Positions 18,030 through 27,062 of a stretch of 64,000 bases of DNA are shown here, piece by piece. The position numbers were made by a program, and so were the translations under genes. This stretch comes from Ensifer sp. IC4062 (GTDB lineage: Bacteria > Pseudomonadota > Alphaproteobacteria > Rhizobiales > Rhizobiaceae), in contig NZ_JADYVD010000028.1 in assembly GCF_020193575.1 (NCBI RefSeq), forward strand, positions 33,939 through 97,938, written 5' to 3'. How positions within the stretch are numbered: position 1 is the stretch's first letter; each line of letters opens with the position of its first letter. The notes under the pieces are model-generated. The model did not search any database. It was given only the letters and a program-made list of their open reading frames with translations, and was not told the origin of the DNA.

Positions 18030-18622
18030 ATGACGCATCCACGCTCGTTCGTGGGTCAGGGCAACTTTTCCCATAGCGCTGTCGCCCTGCTCGTTTCGAC
18101 TGGACTGGCGGCGAGCGCACCTCATGCGAAGGCGGCAGAAGCATTTTTGATGAGATGCGCTTCGCCGCCACCACATCGATCGGGGATGGAGACAATCACG
18201 AGAGCGGCGTCTTCCCGACTTTCACGATTTTCTTCGATCCTCTCGGGGCCGACAGCGCCACCGGTATTGCGGAAAAGATCCTGCGGCCGCGCATTCATGC
18301 GGGTGCGTCAATCGCAACGTCTTCCAGCGGCGTGGACGAGGTCTATGGCGGCCTTAGTTGGGACGCCGACCTCACTGAACAGATTTTCATTGAACTTGGC
18401 GTCGGTGCCACCGTTCACGACGGTGACTTGAACGATGACGGCACCAGTGGGCCGAAGCTCGGCTGCCGCCTTCTCTTTCGCGAATACGCGGCCGCCGGTT
18501 ACCGCTTCAACGACAATTGGAATCTCTCGGCTACGGTTGAACATGCCTCGAATGCCAATCTTTGCAACGGCCCGAACGATGGCCTGACGCATGCGGGCCT
18601 GATGCTCGGCTATAAGTTTTGA
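18030..18622 (+). pseudogene. PagL-like lipid A 3-O-deacylase, single-base frameshift
   Basis: The first part (MTHPRSFVGQGN...ASAPHAKAAEAF) is a signal peptide ending just before a run of five T at 18144-18148. The rest continues in the next frame from DEMRFAATTSIGDGDNHESG to the end (18149-18622). Adding one T would restore one protein of about 198 residues. The second part has the outer-membrane barrel features of the PagL/acyloxyacyl hydrolase family, including EHASNANLCN with the catalytic His-Ser pair and a final aromatic residue (GYKF). PagL removes the 3-linked acyl chain of lipid A. It is either a pseudogene, a slippage-controlled gene, or a sequencing error in a homopolymer. Confidence 0.8.
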
Positions 18623-18728
18623 TAGCACGACTTGCCCGCGTCCGGACCCTCCGACGCCCTGTTGATCGACCTTATTTTTCTGTCGCGCCGCGCCGCAGCA
18701 TAGGCTAAAGAAGCCGCAAAGCGCCCTC

Positions 18729-18780
18729 TGCAGCGCCGCGGGTCCCAACAGACGCGCAAAGGTAGCTGTAGCACTTTGAG
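18729..18780. repeat. RIME-like element, partial copy 4
   Basis: One palindrome only: TGCAGCGCCGCGGGTCC with CAGACGCGCAAAGGTAGCTGTA, followed by GCACTTTGAG. Same half-element as copy 3. It lies 70 bases upstream of purL. Confidence 0.75.
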
Positions 18781-18851
18781 TCTGTTGCGGTTCGCACGCG
18801 CCGTGTCCCTTTGTATGGGTTGCGCGCCGCCCGAAGGATTGACGGTCGACG

Positions 18852-21083
18852 ATGACGATTTCCAACACCCGCCCCATCACCCCGGACCTTATCGCCTCGC
18901 ATGGCCTGAAGCCCGACGAATATGAGCGCATCCTGAGCCTGATCGGGCGTGAGCCGACATTTACCGAGCTCGGTATTTTCTCGGCGATGTGGAATGAGCA
19001 CTGCTCCTACAAGTCGTCGAAGAAGTGGCTGCGAACACTTCCGACCAAGGGGCCGCGCGTCATTCAGGGACCGGGCGAAAACGCCGGCGTTGTCGATATC
19101 GACGATGGCGATTGCGTGGTCTTCAAGATGGAGAGCCACAACCATCCGTCCTATATCGAGCCCTACCAGGGGGCTGCGACCGGCGTTGGCGGCATCCTGC
19201 GCGACGTCTTCACGATGGGTGCCCGTCCGATCGCCGCGATGAACGCGCTGCGCTTCGGCTCGCCGGACCACCCCAAGACCCGCCATCTGGTGTCCGGCGT
19301 CGTGGCTGGTGTCGGCGGCTACGGCAACTCCTTCGGCGTTCCAACCGTGGGCGGCGAAGTTGAGTTCGACGTGCGTTACAATGGCAACATTCTCGTCAAC
19401 GCGTTTGCCGCCGGCCTCGCGAAGAGCGATGCGATCTTCTATTCGAAGGCGGAAGGCGTCGGCCTCCCGGTTGTCTATCTCGGCGCCAAGACGGGCCGCG
19501 ATGGCGTCGGTGGCGCGACCATGGCCTCGGCCGAATTCGATGAGTCGATCGAGGAGAAGCGCCCGACCGTGCAGGTTGGCGATCCCTTCACCGAAAAATG
19601 CCTGCTCGAGGCCTGCCTCGAACTGATGCAGACGGGCGCGGTGATCGCGATCCAGGACATGGGGGCGGCAGGTCTTACCTGCTCTGCGGTCGAGATGGGC
19701 GCCAAGGGTGATCTCGGCATCGAGCTCGATCTCGACAAGGTTCCGGTGCGTGAAGAGCGCATGACTGCTTACGAGATGATGCTTTCCGAAAGCCAGGAGC
19801 GCATGCTGATGGTGCTGCGCCCGGAAAAGGAAGAGCAAGCCAAGGCGATCTTCGTCAAGTGGGGTCTCGATTTCGCGATCGTCGGCAAGACCACGGACGA
19901 TCTGCGCTTCCGCATCCTGCACCAGGGCGACGAAGTGGCAAACCTTCCGATCAAGGAACTCGGCGACCAGGCGCCGGAATATGACCGTCCGTGGACGCAG
20001 GCGACGACCCCCTCGCCGCTTGCCACCAACGACATCCCGCAGGCAGACGTCGCCGAAGCTCTTCTTAAGCTTGTCGGTTCCGCCAACAATTCGTCGCGCC
20101 GCTGGGTGTACGAGCAATACGACACGCTGATCCAGGGCAATTCGCTGCAATTGCCGGGCGGCGACGCTGGCGTCGTTCGCGTCGAAGGCCATGAAACGAA
20201 GGCGCTGGCCTTCTCATCCGACGTGACGCCGCGCTATGTCGAGGCGGATCCCTTTGAGGGCGGAAAGCAGGCGGTTGCCGAATGCTGGCGCAACCTCACG
20301 GCAACCGGTGCGCTGCCGCTCGCCGCGACCGACAACCTGAACTTCGGCAATCCCGAGCGCCCAGAGATCATGAGTCAGTTCGTCCACGCCATCAAAGGCA
20401 TCGGCGAGGCCTGCCGCGCGCTCGATTTCCCGATCGTTTCGGGCAACGTGTCGCTCTATAACGAGACCAATGGCCAGGCGATCCTTCCGACCCCGACGAT
20501 CGGCGGCGTCGGTCTAATCAAGGACTGGTCGAAGATGGCGCGCATCGGCTTTGCCGCAGCGGGCGAGACGGTCCTGCTAGCCGGCGCGCCGGAAAGCTGG
20601 GGCAGCCATATCGCCCAGTCGGTCTACATGCGCGACATCCACGGCCGCGCCGACGGTCCGGCACCGCATGTCGATCTCGCACATGAGCGCAAGGTCGGCG
20701 ATTTCGTTCGCGGTCTGATCGAAGCTGGCTTGGCGTCTGCGGTGCATGATTGCTCCTCCGGCGGCCTCGCCCTCGCGGTGGCCGAAATGGCGATGGCGTC
20801 CGCCATCGGGGCGACGATCGATGCCCCGGCAGGGCATGATCCCATTCCGGTTTTCTACGGCGAAGACCAGGGACGCTACGTCGTGACCGTTGCTGCCGGC
20901 AAGCTTGATGCAGTGCTGGAGCGCGCGAAGGCTGCGGGCGTTTCGCTCCCGGTCATCGGGAAAACCGGCGGCGACGCCGTCAAGCTCGGCGAAGCGCGAG
21001 CGGTTGCAATCAACGACTTGCGCGCTGCGCACGAATCCTGGTTTCCGGAATACATGGGCGGCGATCTCGCGCCGGACAATTAA
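18852..21083 (+). CDS. purL: FGAM synthase large subunit PurL
   Basis: 743 residues, the short PurL form that needs PurS and PurQ. Uses ATP and ammonia to convert FGAR to FGAM. The N-terminal [19 protein letters not shown], the metal/ATP site [25 protein letters not shown], the internal [12 protein letters not shown] and the second-half repeat [12 protein letters not shown] are all present. It is about 3.6 kb downstream of purQ, separated by unrelated genes, so it probably has its own promoter. The long opposite-strand frame at 18705-20192 is a shadow. Confidence 0.97.
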   Translation: MTISNTRPITPDLIASHGLKPDEYERILSLIGREPTFTELGIFSAMWNEHCSYKSSKKWLRTLPTKGPRVIQGPGENAGVVDIDDGDCVVFKMESHNHPSYIEPYQGAATGVGGILRDVFTMGARPIAAMNALRFGSPDHPKTRHLVSGVVAGVGGYGNSFGVPTVGGEVEFDVRYNGNILVNAFAAGLAKSDAIFYSKAEGVGLPVVYLGAKTGRDGVGGATMASAEFDESIEEKRPTVQVGDPFTEKCLLEACLELMQTGAVIAIQDMGAAGLTCSAVEMGAKGDLGIELDLDKVPVREERMTAYEMMLSESQERMLMVLRPEKEEQAKAIFVKWGLDFAIVGKTTDDLRFRILHQGDEVANLPIKELGDQAPEYDRPWTQATTPSPLATNDIPQADVAEALLKLVGSANNSSRRWVYEQYDTLIQGNSLQLPGGDAGVVRVEGHETKALAFSSDVTPRYVEADPFEGGKQAVAECWRNLTATGALPLAATDNLNFGNPERPEIMSQFVHAIKGIGEACRALDFPIVSGNVSLYNETNGQAILPTPTIGGVGLIKDWSKMARIGFAAAGETVLLAGAPESWGSHIAQSVYMRDIHGRADGPAPHVDLAHERKVGDFVRGLIEAGLASAVHDCSSGGLALAVAEMAMASAIGATIDAPAGHDPIPVFYGEDQGRYVVTVAAGKLDAVLERAKAAGVSLPVIGKTGGDAVKLGEARAVAINDLRAAHESWFPEYMGGDLAPDN

Positions 21084-21193
21084 TGCATGTCGCGCAAGAG
21101 TGCGTCGTAGTTTCGCGATAACGACATGCATGAAGACAATGCATTTCGCGCAAAAGTGTGAAGCGGTTTTGCGATAACGACATGCATGAAGAC
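21083..21193. repeat. Tandem ATGCATGTCG palindromic repeat, two copies
   Basis: Two direct repeats of about 55 bases (21083-21137 and 21139-21193). Each begins ATGCAT(G/T)TCGCGCAA and ends GCGATAACGACATGCATGAAGAC. Each unit is itself an imperfect palindrome. A third, inverted relative lies at 27003-27052. The repeats follow purL directly. Confidence 0.8.
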
Positions 21194-21366
21194 GATGATC
21201 GAAAGCCTGTGCGTGAATTCTTTTCGCGCGACAGGGCTTAGACGCGGAGACTTCGGGCGCAGCCCGATTCAGCATTTGCTTTCAGCACCTGAATCGTGGT
21301 TCCCTGAAGACATGAAAGGTGTCGGCAGCGCTGCCGGCACAGAATAAAAAAGGGAGTTGGCGTACC

Positions 21367-21600
21367 ATGCCCATGACACCAGGCGATATCGAAGACATGA
21401 TCAAGGCCGGGATCCCCGGTGCAAAGGTCACGATCCGCGATTTGGCCGGTGACGGCGACCACTATGCCGCCGAAGTCGTGGCCGAGGCGTTTCGCGGCAA
21501 GACCCGCGTGCAGCAGCACCAGATGGTCTATAACGCATTGAAGGGCAATATGGGTGGCGTGCTTCACGCACTCGCCCTCCAGACCAGCGCGCCGGAGTGA
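21367..21600 (+). CDS. BolA-family protein
   Basis: 77 residues. The short BolA/YrbA type: MTPGDIEDMIKAGIPGAKVTIRDL, then GDHYAAEVVAEAFRGKTRVQQHQMVYNAL with the conserved FxGxxxxxxHxxVY block and the His that can bind an Fe-S cluster. GGGAG upstream supports the ATG at 21367 rather than the one at 21319. BolA proteins pair with monothiol glutaredoxins to handle Fe-S clusters, and grxD lies 384 bases downstream. Confidence 0.93.
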   Translation: MPMTPGDIEDMIKAGIPGAKVTIRDLAGDGDHYAAEVVAEAFRGKTRVQQHQMVYNALKGNMGGVLHALALQTSAPE

Positions 21601-21606
21601 GCCTGA

Positions 21607-21849
21607 ATGGCGGATCTGATCAAGGAACTCGTCAGCGGTGTCGTTGACAGCGCGCTGAAGGAGATCCTGAAGAAGACCGGCGCGAGGCGCACCGCGACGA
21701 AGCGGACAAAGCGCCGGACCAGGAAAGCCGCGTCGGGCGGTCTCCTCGCGGAGATCATCGAAGCCGCGCTGCGCAAACCGGCGAAGAAACAGGTAAGCCG
21801 TCGCCGTACGGCGGCCGCGAGGAACAAGCTGCGCCGCCGCTCCTCGTAA
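21607..21849 (+). CDS. Small basic protein between bolA and grxD
   Basis: 80 residues starting 7 bases after bolA. The first 23 residues form an amphipathic helix (MADLIKELVSGVVDSALKEIL). The remainder is extremely rich in Arg and Lys (KRTKRRTRKAA, KKQVSRRRTAAARNKLRRRSS). This suggests nucleic-acid binding. I know no family for it. The conserved bolA-grxD setting makes it likely to be real. Confidence 0.6.
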   Translation: MADLIKELVSGVVDSALKEILKKTGARRTATKRTKRRTRKAASGGLLAEIIEAALRKPAKKQVSRRRTAAARNKLRRRSS

Positions 21850-21983
21850 CGAGTGGTGTCCAAGCCACATTTTGAGGACCATCAATATTTGTTGCGATTG
21901 GGTGGTGAAAATCACGCGCACGCATGCTATCTAAGCCCCAATCGACATCCGGTCCTTGAAGCCGGCGCAGGAAGGAAGACAAA

Positions 21984-22319
21984 ATGAGCGGAATTCACGA
22001 TTTCATCGATAACGAAGTCAAGACGAACGACGTCGTTCTCTTTATGAAGGGCACGCCGCAGTTTCCGCAGTGTGGCTTCTCCGGTCAGGTTGTCCAGATC
22101 CTCGATTACATCGGCGTCGACTACAAGGGCATCAATGTGCTCGCGGATGCAGATCTTCGCCAGGGCATCAAGGACTATTCCAATTGGCCGACCATTCCGC
22201 AGCTCTATGTGAAGGGCGAATTCGTCGGCGGCTGTGACATCGTACGGGAGATGTTCCAGGCCGGCGAATTGCAGTCGCATCTTCAGGGGCAAGGTATTTC
22301 TGTGAAGGGTGCCGCCTGA
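21984..22319 (+). CDS. grxD: Monothiol glutaredoxin
   Basis: 111 residues of the Grx4/GrxD class with the CGFS active site ([14 protein letters not shown]) and the glutathione-binding [20 protein letters not shown] block. These proteins carry [2Fe-2S] clusters with glutathione, usually as heterodimers with BolA, which is encoded just upstream. A strong terminator follows at 22349-22371. Confidence 0.97.
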   Translation: MSGIHDFIDNEVKTNDVVLFMKGTPQFPQCGFSGQVVQILDYIGVDYKGINVLADADLRQGIKDYSNWPTIPQLYVKGEFVGGCDIVREMFQAGELQSHLQGQGISVKGAA

Positions 22320-22348
22320 CCGGGGAAGACACCTTTCCAGATATCGGG

Positions 22349-22371
22349 AAAGGCGGGCGACCGCCTTTTTT
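22349..22371 (+). terminator. Rho-independent terminator after grxD
   Basis: Stem AAAGGCGG/CCGCCTTT with loop GCGA, followed by a run of T, 30 bases after the grxD stop. Confidence 0.9.
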
Positions 22372-22764
22372 GATTCTGGAGCTATATTTCGACTGTCTAA
22401 TTTCTAATGTGCTTCTTCAGCGCACGGGCAATTTCCGGCTGCAGGGAGGCCACATCGATAGCCTGATATAAGCTGCCCGCGAGGGGCACCTTTTGTTTAA
22501 GGATATAAGAAGCGGATACCGCATCGTCCGGACCTCCGCTCGCCGCTCGTTCTGACGAGCGAGCGCGTCCTACCTTCACACCCGACGTGACGACCGGTGT
22601 TCGCCGGTCGTCAGTCCGTTCGGCACCACCGACCGCATCGTGTGGACCAGACACGGTCCGCGCCGGATGCGGAAACTAAACGCGTTGCAGCCATCTCCCG
22701 GTCGGAGAGCAGATAGTTTTCAAGACCGATTGCCATACCCACGGCCATCAGCAGGACAAGTGAC
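22372..22764. other. Intergenic mosaic: inverted repeats and coding debris
   Basis: 393 bases without a convincing gene. A near-perfect hairpin GACGACCGG-6-CCGGTCGTC lies at 22589-22612, next to CGCTCGT-4-ACGAGCG near 22543-22562. Read leftward, 22397-22520 encodes KQKVPLAGSLYQAIDVASLQPEIARALKK, and 22668-22757 encodes LVLLMAVGMAIGLENYLLSD, which looks like a membrane-anchor N-terminus. These may be the two ends of a deleted gene with repeats inserted between them. I cannot name the gene. Confidence 0.4.
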
Positions 22765-24003
22765 ATGACGAGGCCCATTGATCAGACCGCCACCCTTTCG
22801 GGACTGACGAAGTTCCAGTTCATCGCGCTGATGGCAATGCTGATGTCAATCAACGCGGTCTCGATCGACATCATGCTGCCGGGCCTGCAGGAGATTGGCG
22901 CGAGCCTCGGGGTTGCCGACGAGAACGACCGGCAGTTTGTCATCACTGCCTACCTCATCGGCATGGGCTTCGCGCAACTGTTCTTTGGGCCACTTTCCGA
23001 CCGGTTCGGGCGAAAGGGGCCGCTGTTGGGCGGGCTAGCCTTGTACGGCCTCTGCGCGCTTGCGATCGTGTTCGTGCCGACCTTCGCGGCGCTCCTGTTC
23101 TTTCGGTTCGTTCAGGGCGTGGGCGCGGCCGCAACCCGCGTCATCACCGTTTCCGTCGTGCGTGACGTGTATGGCGGCCGCCAGATGGCGGAGATCATGT
23201 CGCTGGTCATGATGGTGTTCATGATCGTTCCGGTCATCGCGCCGAGCATCGGTCAGTTGATAATGCTCTTTTCGGAATGGCACATGATCTTCGTCGTGAT
23301 CGCGCTGTTCGCAGTGGCCATCGCGGCGCCCGTGGCCCTTCGGCTTCAGGAGACGTTGGCGCCGGCCAATCGGCGCGCCTTCACGGCTTCATCGATACTC
23401 GACGGATTCCGCATCGTGCTGACGAACCGGTTGGCGCTTTTTTACACGCTGGCGACATCCGCCCTCCTCGGCGGCCTTTTCGGCTTCGTGAATTCGGCTC
23501 AACAAATCCTCGTGGGCGTATACGGGCTCGGAATCTGGTTCCCGGGGGTGTTCGCAGCCTTCGCTGGGATGATGGCGGTCGCATCCTTCACCAATTCGCG
23601 CCTTGTCCGGCGCTTTGGGATGCGGGCACTGTCGCACGCAGCCCTTCTCGGTTTCACTCTGGCAAGCTTCGTCTGGGTGTCCCTGTCGCTGATCGGGCCG
23701 CTGCCGCTGGCGTTCTTCATCATTCTGCATGCCGCAACGATGTTCCAGTTCGGTCTGATCGCAGCGAATTTCAACGCCATGGCGATGGAGCCTCTCGGCC
23801 ACGTGGCCGGAACGGCCTCCTCTGTACTGGGCTTTACGCAGACGATCGGCGGCGGGATCATCGGTGCACTCATCGGGCAGGCCTTCGACGGGACGGTGAT
23901 GCCGCTCGCCGCCGGTTTTTTCACTGTCGCCATTTTCGCCCTCGCCTTCGTGCTGATCGCCGAGGATGGCCGGCTTTTCAGACCGCACAACCCGGCGGGT
24001 TAG
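22765..24003 (+). CDS. Bcr/CflA-family MFS drug exporter, copy 1
   Basis: 412 residues with 12 predicted membrane helices. Signatures of the Bcr/CflA (DHA1) subfamily are SIDIMLPGLQEIGASLGV at helix 1, the loop GPLSDRFGRKGPLL between helices 2 and 3, and RFVQGVGAAATRVITVSVVRDVYGG at helix 4. Proton-driven exporters of small drugs or metabolites. AGGA stands about 10 bases before the ATG. A paralogue follows 88 bases downstream in the same direction. Confidence 0.9.
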   Translation: MTRPIDQTATLSGLTKFQFIALMAMLMSINAVSIDIMLPGLQEIGASLGVADENDRQFVITAYLIGMGFAQLFFGPLSDRFGRKGPLLGGLALYGLCALAIVFVPTFAALLFFRFVQGVGAAATRVITVSVVRDVYGGRQMAEIMSLVMMVFMIVPVIAPSIGQLIMLFSEWHMIFVVIALFAVAIAAPVALRLQETLAPANRRAFTASSILDGFRIVLTNRLALFYTLATSALLGGLFGFVNSAQQILVGVYGLGIWFPGVFAAFAGMMAVASFTNSRLVRRFGMRALSHAALLGFTLASFVWVSLSLIGPLPLAFFIILHAATMFQFGLIAANFNAMAMEPLGHVAGTASSVLGFTQTIGGGIIGALIGQAFDGTVMPLAAGFFTVAIFALAFVLIAEDGRLFRPHNPAG

Positions 24004-24091
24004 CCGGCGGCAAGGAGGTGTCACTCGCTTCGCCGCCGCGGGCCCGCCGGTCCGATATCTCCTCCCAAGCTGTTATTACGGATATACGACA

Positions 24092-25399
24092 ATGTCTTCC
24101 GTCTCAGAACGATCTTCCATTCGCCAACAAGTCGAGCATGGTGACGGCGTTTCGGGCGCCGCACGCATCCGTATGGGTGTCGCCGAGTTCATCGTGACAA
24201 TCGCGCTCTTGACTGCCAGCGTAGCGCTTGCGATCGACAGCATGCTGCCCGCCCTTCAGAGCATCGGTCAGTCGTTCGACGTCGCAACTGCCAACGACGC
24301 GCAGCTTGTCATCGGCGTCTTCCTGCTCGGATTCGGCCTCTCGCAGATCTTCTTCGGCAGCCTTTCCGACGCCTTCGGCCGGCGCATCGTATTGCTCGGC
24401 GGCCTTGCCTTCTTCACACTCACCTCGTTTACTGCCTCGCAGGCCTCGAGCTTCGAAGCGCTGCTTGTGATGCGCTTCGTCCAAGGGATCGGTGCAGCCG
24501 CCATCCGCATCACGACGATGGCAATCGTACGCGACTGTTTCGGTGGCCGCGAGATGGCGCGAGTCATGTCTTACGTGATGATCGTCTTCATGATCATTCC
24601 GATCGTCGCTCCTTCTCTCGGCCAACTTGTGATCGTCTCTGCGAGCTGGCATTGGATTTTTATCCTGATTGGCGGCATTGGTGCCGTCCTGTTTGCCTGG
24701 GCGCTCGCCCGGATGAAGGAGTCCCTGCTGCCAGCCGAGCGCCTACCGCTTTCGGTCGGCGCCGTCCTCTCTGGCTTCCGCACGGTACTTACGAACCGTA
24801 TAACCTGCGGCTATATGATCGGGCTTACCCTCTTCTCGGCAGTGATCTGTGCTTACATCGTCAGTGTTCAGCAGGTCTTCGGGGAGGTCTATGGTCTTGG
24901 CGATTGGCTGCCGATCGCCTTTGCAGGGACTGCGGGCGGCATTGCAGTTGCCAATTTCGCCAACGGCTTCTTCGTCCGCAGCTTCGGTATGCGCCGCATC
25001 TCACACGCGGCGATGGTCCTCTTCACATTGCTGGCGTCGATCGGTTTCGTGCTGTCGCTCGCCGGCACGCCGGCCTTCACGATCAGCTATCTGCTGTTTT
25101 CGATATTGCTGATGTTCTTCGCTGTCATTGCCACGAACTTCACCGCCATCAGCCTTGAGCCGATGGGACACCTTGCGGGGACGGCAACTGCGATCACCGG
25201 CTTCGTGTCGACGACGGGCGGGACACTGCTCGGCGCCGCTGTCGGCCAGCTCTTCAATGGTACGCTGCAGCCACTATTCGGTGGCTTCGCGCTGTTCGGT
25301 CTGCTTACCATTCTCGCCACGCTCTGGGCAGAGAACGGCAAGCTCTTCACGCATCCCGGCGACAAGGACATGGCGCACGAGCACGGCGGCCACATCTAG
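24092..25399 (+). CDS. Bcr/CflA-family MFS drug exporter, copy 2
   Basis: 435 residues, 12 helices, clearly paralogous to the gene before it: LAIDSMLPALQSIGQSFDV, FFGSLSDAFGRRIVLLG and RFVQGIGAAAIRITTMAIVRDCFGG align with the same blocks. The open frame starts at 23966 inside the previous gene; the ATG at 24092 is chosen because the N-terminal segment before helix 1 starts there. The short gap suggests cotranscription. A terminator follows at 25410-25439. Confidence 0.88.
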   Translation: MSSVSERSSIRQQVEHGDGVSGAARIRMGVAEFIVTIALLTASVALAIDSMLPALQSIGQSFDVATANDAQLVIGVFLLGFGLSQIFFGSLSDAFGRRIVLLGGLAFFTLTSFTASQASSFEALLVMRFVQGIGAAAIRITTMAIVRDCFGGREMARVMSYVMIVFMIIPIVAPSLGQLVIVSASWHWIFILIGGIGAVLFAWALARMKESLLPAERLPLSVGAVLSGFRTVLTNRITCGYMIGLTLFSAVICAYIVSVQQVFGEVYGLGDWLPIAFAGTAGGIAVANFANGFFVRSFGMRRISHAAMVLFTLLASIGFVLSLAGTPAFTISYLLFSILLMFFAVIATNFTAISLEPMGHLAGTATAITGFVSTTGGTLLGAAVGQLFNGTLQPLFGGFALFGLLTILATLWAENGKLFTHPGDKDMAHEHGGHI

Positions 25400-25409
25400 T
25401 GGTTTTCGG

Positions 25410-25439
25410 CGGCCGCGCACCAAGGGGCGCGGCCGTTTT
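25410..25439 (+). terminator. Terminator after the MFS pair
   Basis: CGGCCGCGC pairs perfectly with GCGCGGCCG across an 8-base loop, followed by TTTT. Confidence 0.8.
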
Positions 25440-25455
25440 GTACATCGGGACGGTC

Positions 25456-25905
25456 TCAGTTCACATCCAGCGGCGGCCCGGTGAACCGCAGATTGTGCCG
25501 GCCTGCGGCCTCCACGATCGCCGGCATATCGTCGGGAACGGAGAACTGGCCCGCCGTCATTTCCGCGAAGAACTCCTCGAAGCCCCCGGGTGTCAGGACC
25601 ACCAGATGGCGGCAGGGAATATCCCCGACCACCTGGAAGGTATGCGCCGATCCACGGGGAATAAACACCGTCTCTCCCGGTCCTCGCATGAACTCTTCGC
25701 CCTCCAGCCAGAATTTGCACCGGCCTGTGAGAATCACGAAGATCTCGTCTTCGGCCTCGTGGATGTGTCGCGGAGGCCCGCTTCCGATGGGAGAAAGGCT
25801 GTCGACGATCGACATTTTGCCGTCGGTCGCCTTGGTGGACAGAATTGTCTTGTATTTGATGCCATTCCAATCGATGGCATCGGCGTGAAAGGTGTCGTTA
25901 TACAT
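25456..25905 (-). CDS. Cupin-domain protein
   Basis: 149 residues folding as one cupin. Motif 1 is HIHEAEDEIFVILTGRCKFWLEG with two His and a Glu for metal, and motif 2 is PRGSAHTFQVVGD with a third His. GGAG before the ATG at 25905 decides the start over a TTG at 25920. Small single-domain cupins range from dioxygenases to binding proteins; the substrate is unknown. It is divergent from a LysR regulator that probably controls it. Confidence 0.85.
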   Translation of the reverse strand: MYNDTFHADAIDWNGIKYKTILSTKATDGKMSIVDSLSPIGSGPPRHIHEAEDEIFVILTGRCKFWLEGEEFMRGPGETVFIPRGSAHTFQVVGDIPCRHLVVLTPGGFEEFFAEMTAGQFSVPDDMPAIVEAAGRHNLRFTGPPLDVN

Positions 25906-25992
25906 GCTTAGCTCCGTCAAAGCGTTCTGATTGACGCGAGCTTATGCGGTGGGGCAATATCGGTCCAACCGATTGTACAGATATAAGTTATC

Positions 25993-26952
25993 GTGAAAGT
26001 CAATTTCGCAACGTTCGACCTCAACCTGATGCGCGTACTCGACGCCATTCTGCGCGAGGGTTCGACTGTCCAGGCGGGTAGGCGGTTGAACATGTCCCAG
26101 TCAGCAGTATCGGGCGCGCTGGCCAGGCTGCGGCACGCGCTGAAAGACGAGCTGTTCGTCCGCCATGGCAACCGCCTAGTTCCGACTGATTATGCAAGGT
26201 CCATTGAATTGCCCCTTAGAGAGGAGTTGGACCGACTCGCAGTCCTTTTTGCGCCACCGAGCACGTTCGATCCCACAACGGCGGAGGGAACGTTTCGGAT
26301 CACAGCAAGCGATTTCTTCGCCGAGATGCTGATGCCGGCGCTCGCGGATCTTCTGCGCAAGCAGGCGCCCAATATCAGGGCGCAACTCGTGGATCTCGTT
26401 CCGAACAGCTATATCGACAGTCTCGAGAAGTACCATGCCGATTTGGCGTTGATCCCCAACCAGCCATTTCCAGACTGGGCCAGCAGTCAGCCACTCTTTT
26501 ATTCGACCTTCGTCGTGGTCACGCGGCGCAGCCATCCCCAACTGACAGCGGCGGGGTTAAGACCAGGCGAAACCGTTCCGATGGAGCTGTTCTGCGAGAT
26601 TGGACACGTGCTTTTCTCGCCCGAGGGAAATTTCTCGGCCATGGGCGACGCCGCCCTGGCCAGGATGGGCCGCCGCCGAAAGGTCATGATGACCTTGCCG
26701 GTGTTCTCGGGCGTTTGCCGCGCAGTTGCGGAAAGCGACCTGATCGCGTTGGTGCCGCGTCAGCTTGCCGAACGGGTCGCTCCGCAGATCGGCCTGGAGA
26801 TCTACTATCCGCCGATGCCGATTGATGCCCCCTTGATCATCGCGGTCTGGCACCGACGTTCGACGTCCAACCCGCTCCACAGATGGATGAGGGAAAGGAT
26901 CATCGGGTTGATGCGCCCCCTTAACGAAGGCGAGCGGACTGCCATCGCCTAA
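25993..26952 (+). CDS. LysR-family transcriptional regulator
   Basis: 319 residues with a GTG start. The N-terminal winged helix (FDLNLMRVLDAILREGSTVQAGRRLNMSQSAVSGALARLRHAL) resembles the NodD-like subgroup of LysR proteins. The C-terminal co-inducer domain follows, with FRITASDFFAEMLMPAL and DLIALVPRQLAERV. It is divergent from the cupin gene across 87 bases, the classical arrangement for a LysR regulator and its target. The inducer is unknown, so I do not call it nodD. Confidence 0.9.
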   Translation: MKVNFATFDLNLMRVLDAILREGSTVQAGRRLNMSQSAVSGALARLRHALKDELFVRHGNRLVPTDYARSIELPLREELDRLAVLFAPPSTFDPTTAEGTFRITASDFFAEMLMPALADLLRKQAPNIRAQLVDLVPNSYIDSLEKYHADLALIPNQPFPDWASSQPLFYSTFVVVTRRSHPQLTAAGLRPGETVPMELFCEIGHVLFSPEGNFSAMGDAALARMGRRRKVMMTLPVFSGVCRAVAESDLIALVPRQLAERVAPQIGLEIYYPPMPIDAPLIIAVWHRRSTSNPLHRWMRERIIGLMRPLNEGERTAIA

Positions 26953-27052
26953 AGCGCGTCGCGTTCAGTCGGACTTACGACGCGCTGTAGATCCTGTTCT
27001 GATGCATGTCGTTTGTCCCAAAACCGCTGCACACTTTTGGCCGACATGCATT
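26953..27052. repeat. Palindromic repeat cluster with ATGCATGTCG ends
   Basis: Two parts. First, AAGCGCGTCGCGTTCAG...CTTACGACGCGCTGTAG, an inverted repeat of AGCGCGTCG. Second, GATGCATGTCGTTTGTCCCAAAACCG...CCGACATGCAT. The reverse complement of the second part matches the repeat units at 21083-21193, especially CAAAAGTGTG and AGCGGTTTTG. It fills the gap between the LysR gene and the next gene. Confidence 0.7.
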
Positions 27053-27062
27053 AGATGTTTTG

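Noticed and set aside
18705..20192. A 495-codon open frame opposite purL
   Set aside because: Shadow of purL, no homology and no ribosome site.
22397..22654. An 85-codon minus-strand frame after grxD
   Set aside because: Its first half is translated hairpin sequence. Only the last 30 residues look coding, so it is treated as debris.
25906..25992. Search for a nod box before the LysR gene
   Set aside because: The regulator is NodD-like in its DNA-binding domain, but I do not see a nod-box pattern in the 87-base gap and no nod genes are nearby.
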